From positions 1 to 16,300 of the forward strand of contig JAISCH010000305.1 of NCBI GenBank assembly GCA_031265725.1: a DNA stretch of 16,300 nucleotides, in the 5' to 3' direction. Below the pieces are notes generated by a model. The model had not been told where the DNA came from. It did no database searches and was given only the letters and a program-made list of their open reading frames with translations. The stretch's first letter is position 1. The number at the start of each line of letters is the position of its first letter. This DNA is from Propionibacteriaceae bacterium (GTDB lineage: Bacteria; Actinomycetota; Actinomycetes; Propionibacteriales; Propionibacteriaceae). The position numbers were made by a program, and so were the translations under genes. Positions 14,111-16,300 of the stretch are shown piece after piece.

Positions 14111-15296
14111 GGCTGGCCACCGCCCGCTCAATCGCCCCAGTCAGGTCGGCGATCAAGTCGCCGGTGTCCTCCAACCCAATCGACACCCGGACGAGGTCTG
14201 CCGGGATAGCGGCATCGCTGTCAGCTTTCTGCGGGTGCGTCATCGCCGCTGGATACTCGATCAACGACTCCACGGCTCCCAGCGACACCGCGAGCGCGAA
14301 TAGCTCGGTGCTCTCACAGATGGCTTTGGCCAGTCCGGGGTCGCCCACTTGAAAGGAGACCACTTGGCCGAAGCCAGTCATCTGCCTGGCCGCGAGTTGG
14401 TGTCCCGGATGGCCCGGCAAGCCCGGATAGCGCACTCTTCGCACCTGCGGGATCAGGGCCAGCGCTGCGGCGATCTGCTGCGCGGAGGCGCTCGCAGCCC
14501 GCACCCTGGTCTGCAGCGTCTTCAGCCCGCGATGCCCGAGCCAGCAGTCGAACGGTCCCGGCACCGCTCCGGTGGCGTTCTGCCACCAATACGCCTCGTC
14601 GGCCACCAGTCCGGTTTCAGAGACTCCGTCACGGCCCAATTCCAGTCCGGGGACGAACACAGCGGCCCCGCCAACTAGGTCGGCATGGCCGCCGATTGCC
14701 TTCGTGGTGGAGTGCACCACCACGTCAGCGCCCAGTTTGAGCGGCAATTGCTGGGCTGGAGTGGCGAAAGTGTTATCCACCACTAGGAACGCCCCGACTT
14801 GGTGGGCCAGCTCGGCGGCGGTGGCGATGTCGATGATGTCCAGCAACGGGTTGGACGGCGTCTCCAGCCAGACCACGCGTGGCCTGGCGTCGCGGATGGC
14901 GGCGCGCAAGCTGTCGGTGTCAGTGGCGTCCAGACCGATGGTGGGCTTGCCCTCCGTGGGGAGCAGGACATTGAAAAGACGGAAGGTGCCGCCATATACA
15001 TCCTGCGAGTAGACGACCCGATCCCCAGCCCTGGTCAACGCGCGGAGCACGGTGTCCTCCGCAGACAGCCCAGATGGGAAGGCTAGCGCTCGCTCGCCCT
15101 CCTCAAGGCTGGCCAACGCGGCCTCGTAGCCACTTCGGGTCGGGTTGCCGGAGCGTGAGTAGTCGTAACCGGCCCGAGGCACGCCCACTTCGTCCATCAC
15201 ATAGGTGGACGCGAGCGTGATCGGCGGCACGACTGCCCCGGTGAGCGGGTCGGGGAGTTGCCCGACATGCACGGCTCGGGTGGCGAAGGCGCTCAT
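14103..15296 (-). CDS. metB: Cystathionine gamma-synthase / gamma-lyase family enzyme
   Basis: This 397-residue enzyme belongs to the Cys/Met metabolism PLP family (fold type I). It has SRSGNPTR at 47-54, the YGGT PLP-phosphate segment at 101-104, LETPSNP at 144-150, VDNTFATP at 173-180 and the PLP lysine Lys199 in HSTTKAIGGHAD. The ATG at 15296 overlaps the stop of the ABC ATPase gene as ATGA, with AAGGAG upstream. Cystathionine gamma-synthase, gamma-lyase and methionine gamma-lyase cannot be separated safely by eye. Linkage to a transporter and a desulfhydrase argues for a catabolic lyase at least as much as for synthesis. The residue after Lys199 is Ala where Tyr is usual, and the GHSD motif reads GHAD, which may alter substrate handling. 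Confidence 0.9.
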   Translation of the reverse strand: MSAFATRAVHVGQLPDPLTGAVVPPITLASTYVMDEVGVPRAGYDYSRSGNPTRSGYEAALASLEEGERALAFPSGLSAEDTVLRALTRAGDRVVYSQDVYGGTFRLFNVLLPTEGKPTIGLDATDTDSLRAAIRDARPRVVWLETPSNPLLDIIDIATAAELAHQVGAFLVVDNTFATPAQQLPLKLGADVVVHSTTKAIGGHADLVGGAAVFVPGLELGRDGVSETGLVADEAYWWQNATGAVPGPFDCWLGHRGLKTLQTRVRAASASAQQIAAALALIPQVRRVRYPGLPGHPGHQLAARQMTGFGQVVSFQVGDPGLAKAICESTELFALAVSLGAVESLIEYPAAMTHPQKADSDAAIPADLVRVSIGLEDTGDLIADLTGAIERAVASHA

Positions 15297-16093
15297 GGTT
15301 GCTCCTTAGTTTGGTCGGCTTGGCGGAGCCGGAATTCCTCGTCCGCGAGCGGGTCCAGCACGCGGCGGAGGAATTCTTGGGTCCGGGGTTGTTGCGGATT
15401 CGTCAGCACCTGTTTGGGTAGGCCCTGTTCCACGATGATGCCCTCATCGATGAAGATCGCCTGGTTCGCCACCTGGGTGGCGAAATGAATCTCATGGGTG
15501 ACGACGATCATCGTCCAGCCGTCGCGGGCGAGGTTCCGCATCACTTGCAGCACGTCTCCGACGATCTCCGGGTCGAGGGCCGAGGTCGGTTCGTCGAAGA
15601 GCAGCAATTTGGGTTGCAACGCGAGCGCTCTGGCGATGCCCACCCGCTGTTGCTGCCCGCCGGATAGCTCATGCGGGTAGGAGTCGGCGCGGTCTTCCAA
15701 CCCCACTTGGCCAAGCAGCTTCCGGCCGTACGCTTGGGCCTCAGCCACCGGCTTGCGCTGTCCGTAGATGGGGCCTTCGGTGATGTTTTGCAATGCGGTG
15801 CGGTGCGGGAACAGATGGTGGGCCTGGAAGACGAACCCGGTCTGCGCCCGCAGCGCGTGGATGGCTGATTTGGGCGGATGGGTGGCGTAGTCGACACTGC
15901 TCTCAGCTATCTTGACCTGGCCTGCCTCGGGTTTCTCCAATCCATTCAGACAACGCAGCAGAGTGGTCTTACCACAGCCGGACGGGCCGACGACGACGGT
16001 CACGCTGCCCGCCTCGATATCGAGGTCTATACCGCGCAGGACATGGTTTTCACCGAACGACTTGTCCAGTCCGCGTACTTCAACCAGGCTCAT
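15293..16093 (-). CDS. Polar amino-acid ABC transporter ATP-binding protein
   Basis: This 266-residue ATPase powers an importer of the polar amino-acid (PAAT) type at the inner face of the membrane. The Walker A motif GPSGCGKT is at 36-43, the Q-loop region FVFQAHHLFPHRTALQNI begins at 87, the signature LSGGQQQR is at 143-150, Walker B LLLFDEP is at 163-169 and the H-loop His199 is in VVTHE. The ATG has a GGAG ribosome binding site within the nine-base gap after the permease stop, and the stop overlaps the next gene. The neighbouring sulfur-amino-acid enzymes suggest cystine, cysteine or methionine as cargo. The substrate cannot be read from the ATPase itself. Confidence 0.95.
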   Translation of the reverse strand: MSLVEVRGLDKSFGENHVLRGIDLDIEAGSVTVVVGPSGCGKTTLLRCLNGLEKPEAGQVKIAESSVDYATHPPKSAIHALRAQTGFVFQAHHLFPHRTALQNITEGPIYGQRKPVAEAQAYGRKLLGQVGLEDRADSYPHELSGGQQQRVGIARALALQPKLLLFDEPTSALDPEIVGDVLQVMRNLARDGWTMIVVTHEIHFATQVANQAIFIDEGIIVEQGLPKQVLTNPQQPRTQEFLRRVLDPLADEEFRLRQADQTKEQP

Positions 16094-16102
16094 CGTTTCT
16101 CC

Positions 16103-16300
16103 TCACACCGTCACGTACTTGCTGAAATACACTTCCATTCGTTTCTGGGCGAATGACAGCACAGTGCAGATGATCCAATAGATGATCGCCGCTTCGGCGT
16201 ACATCGTCAAGAAGTCGTAGGTCGGGGTGGCGATGATCTGCGCCCGGCGCAGCAATTCGGTGACCATGACTATCGACGCCAACGAGGTGTCCTTCACTAG
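16103..16300 (-). CDS. Amino-acid ABC transporter permease, C-terminal part
   Basis: Only the last 65 or so codons of this gene are in the window; the open frame continues past base 16300. The first visible residues are LVKDTSLAS, the hallmark stretch of the cytoplasmic coupling (EAA-type) loop in HisM/GlnP-family permeases. It is followed by VMVTELLRRAQ and a final transmembrane helix (AAIIYWIICTVLSF). A GTG at 16297 could look like a start but lies inside the conserved loop and is not one. It is nine bases upstream of its ATPase gene. The substrate-binding protein is expected further upstream, outside the window. Confidence 0.93.
   Translation of the reverse strand, partial: LVKDTSLASIVMVTELLRRAQIIATPTYDFLTMYAEAAIIYWIICTVLSFAQKRMEVYFSKYVTV

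Noticed and set aside
14111..14131. Upstream TTG start for the D-cysteine desulfhydrase-like gene
   Set aside because: The ATG at 14110 has a better-placed ribosome binding site and gives the usual family N-terminus; the TTG adds seven residues without family support.
1..16300. Insertion sequences, prophage genes, CRISPR arrays, tRNA or rRNA genes
   Set aside because: No transposase or integrase motifs, no regularly spaced repeats, and no gap large enough with cloverleaf features were found.

Overview
This window reads as an ordinary high-GC actinobacterial chromosome segment. A member of the Propionibacteriaceae or a related anaerobic or microaerophilic lineage is plausible, but this is inferred only from gene content and codon style. 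The evidence is a GC-rich sequence, GTG/TTG alternative starts, apparent leaderless starts, a PiT transporter paired with a small membrane protein, a MeaB GTPase and a complete NiFe-hydrogenase maturation set. I see no mobile element, tRNA, rRNA, CRISPR array or phage gene. Coding density is very high and the longest gap is 287 bases.

Layout. Positions 1-116 hold the last codons of a plus-strand gene that looks like a ROK-family C-terminus. Positions 189-5043 (minus strand) carry hypF-hypE-hypC-hypD. Positions 5091-6314 (plus strand) carry hypA-hypB, divergent from hypF with only 47 bases between the start codons. hypB is followed on the same strand by two small membrane proteins (6402-7060) that share a TM2 motif and look like diverged paralogues. 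A DUF3467-type gene (7065-7337, minus), meaB (about 7522-8634, plus) and a YhhN/lysoplasmalogenase-like membrane protein (8659-9408, plus) follow. Convergent to these is the pair pit plus a small membrane protein (11008 down to 9454, minus). metG (11296-13080, plus) is divergent from pit. The right end is a minus-strand amino-acid operon read from 16300 leftward: ABC permease (cut by the window edge), ABC ATPase, a cystathionine gamma-synthase/lyase and a D-cysteine desulfhydrase-like enzyme, joined by short gaps or overlaps.

How the genes work together. HypC, HypD, HypE and HypF build and carry the Fe(CN)2CO group, and HypA and HypB insert nickel. All six core Hyp proteins are present with their key cysteines intact, so the organism should make at least one NiFe hydrogenase. 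The structural subunits and the maturation endopeptidase are not in this window. The operon at the right end fits uptake and breakdown of a sulfur amino acid (cystine is the best guess), comparable to the E. coli dcyD/tcy gene neighbourhood.

The most interesting non-textbook signals are: the paralogous membrane pair behind hypAB; a 15-base 7-1-7 palindrome resembling a DtxR/IdeR-type metalloregulator box directly before hypA; and a 12-base inverted repeat with a T-run upstream of metG/pit. I did not find a clearly new multi-gene system. The hypAB-linked membrane pair is the nearest candidate.
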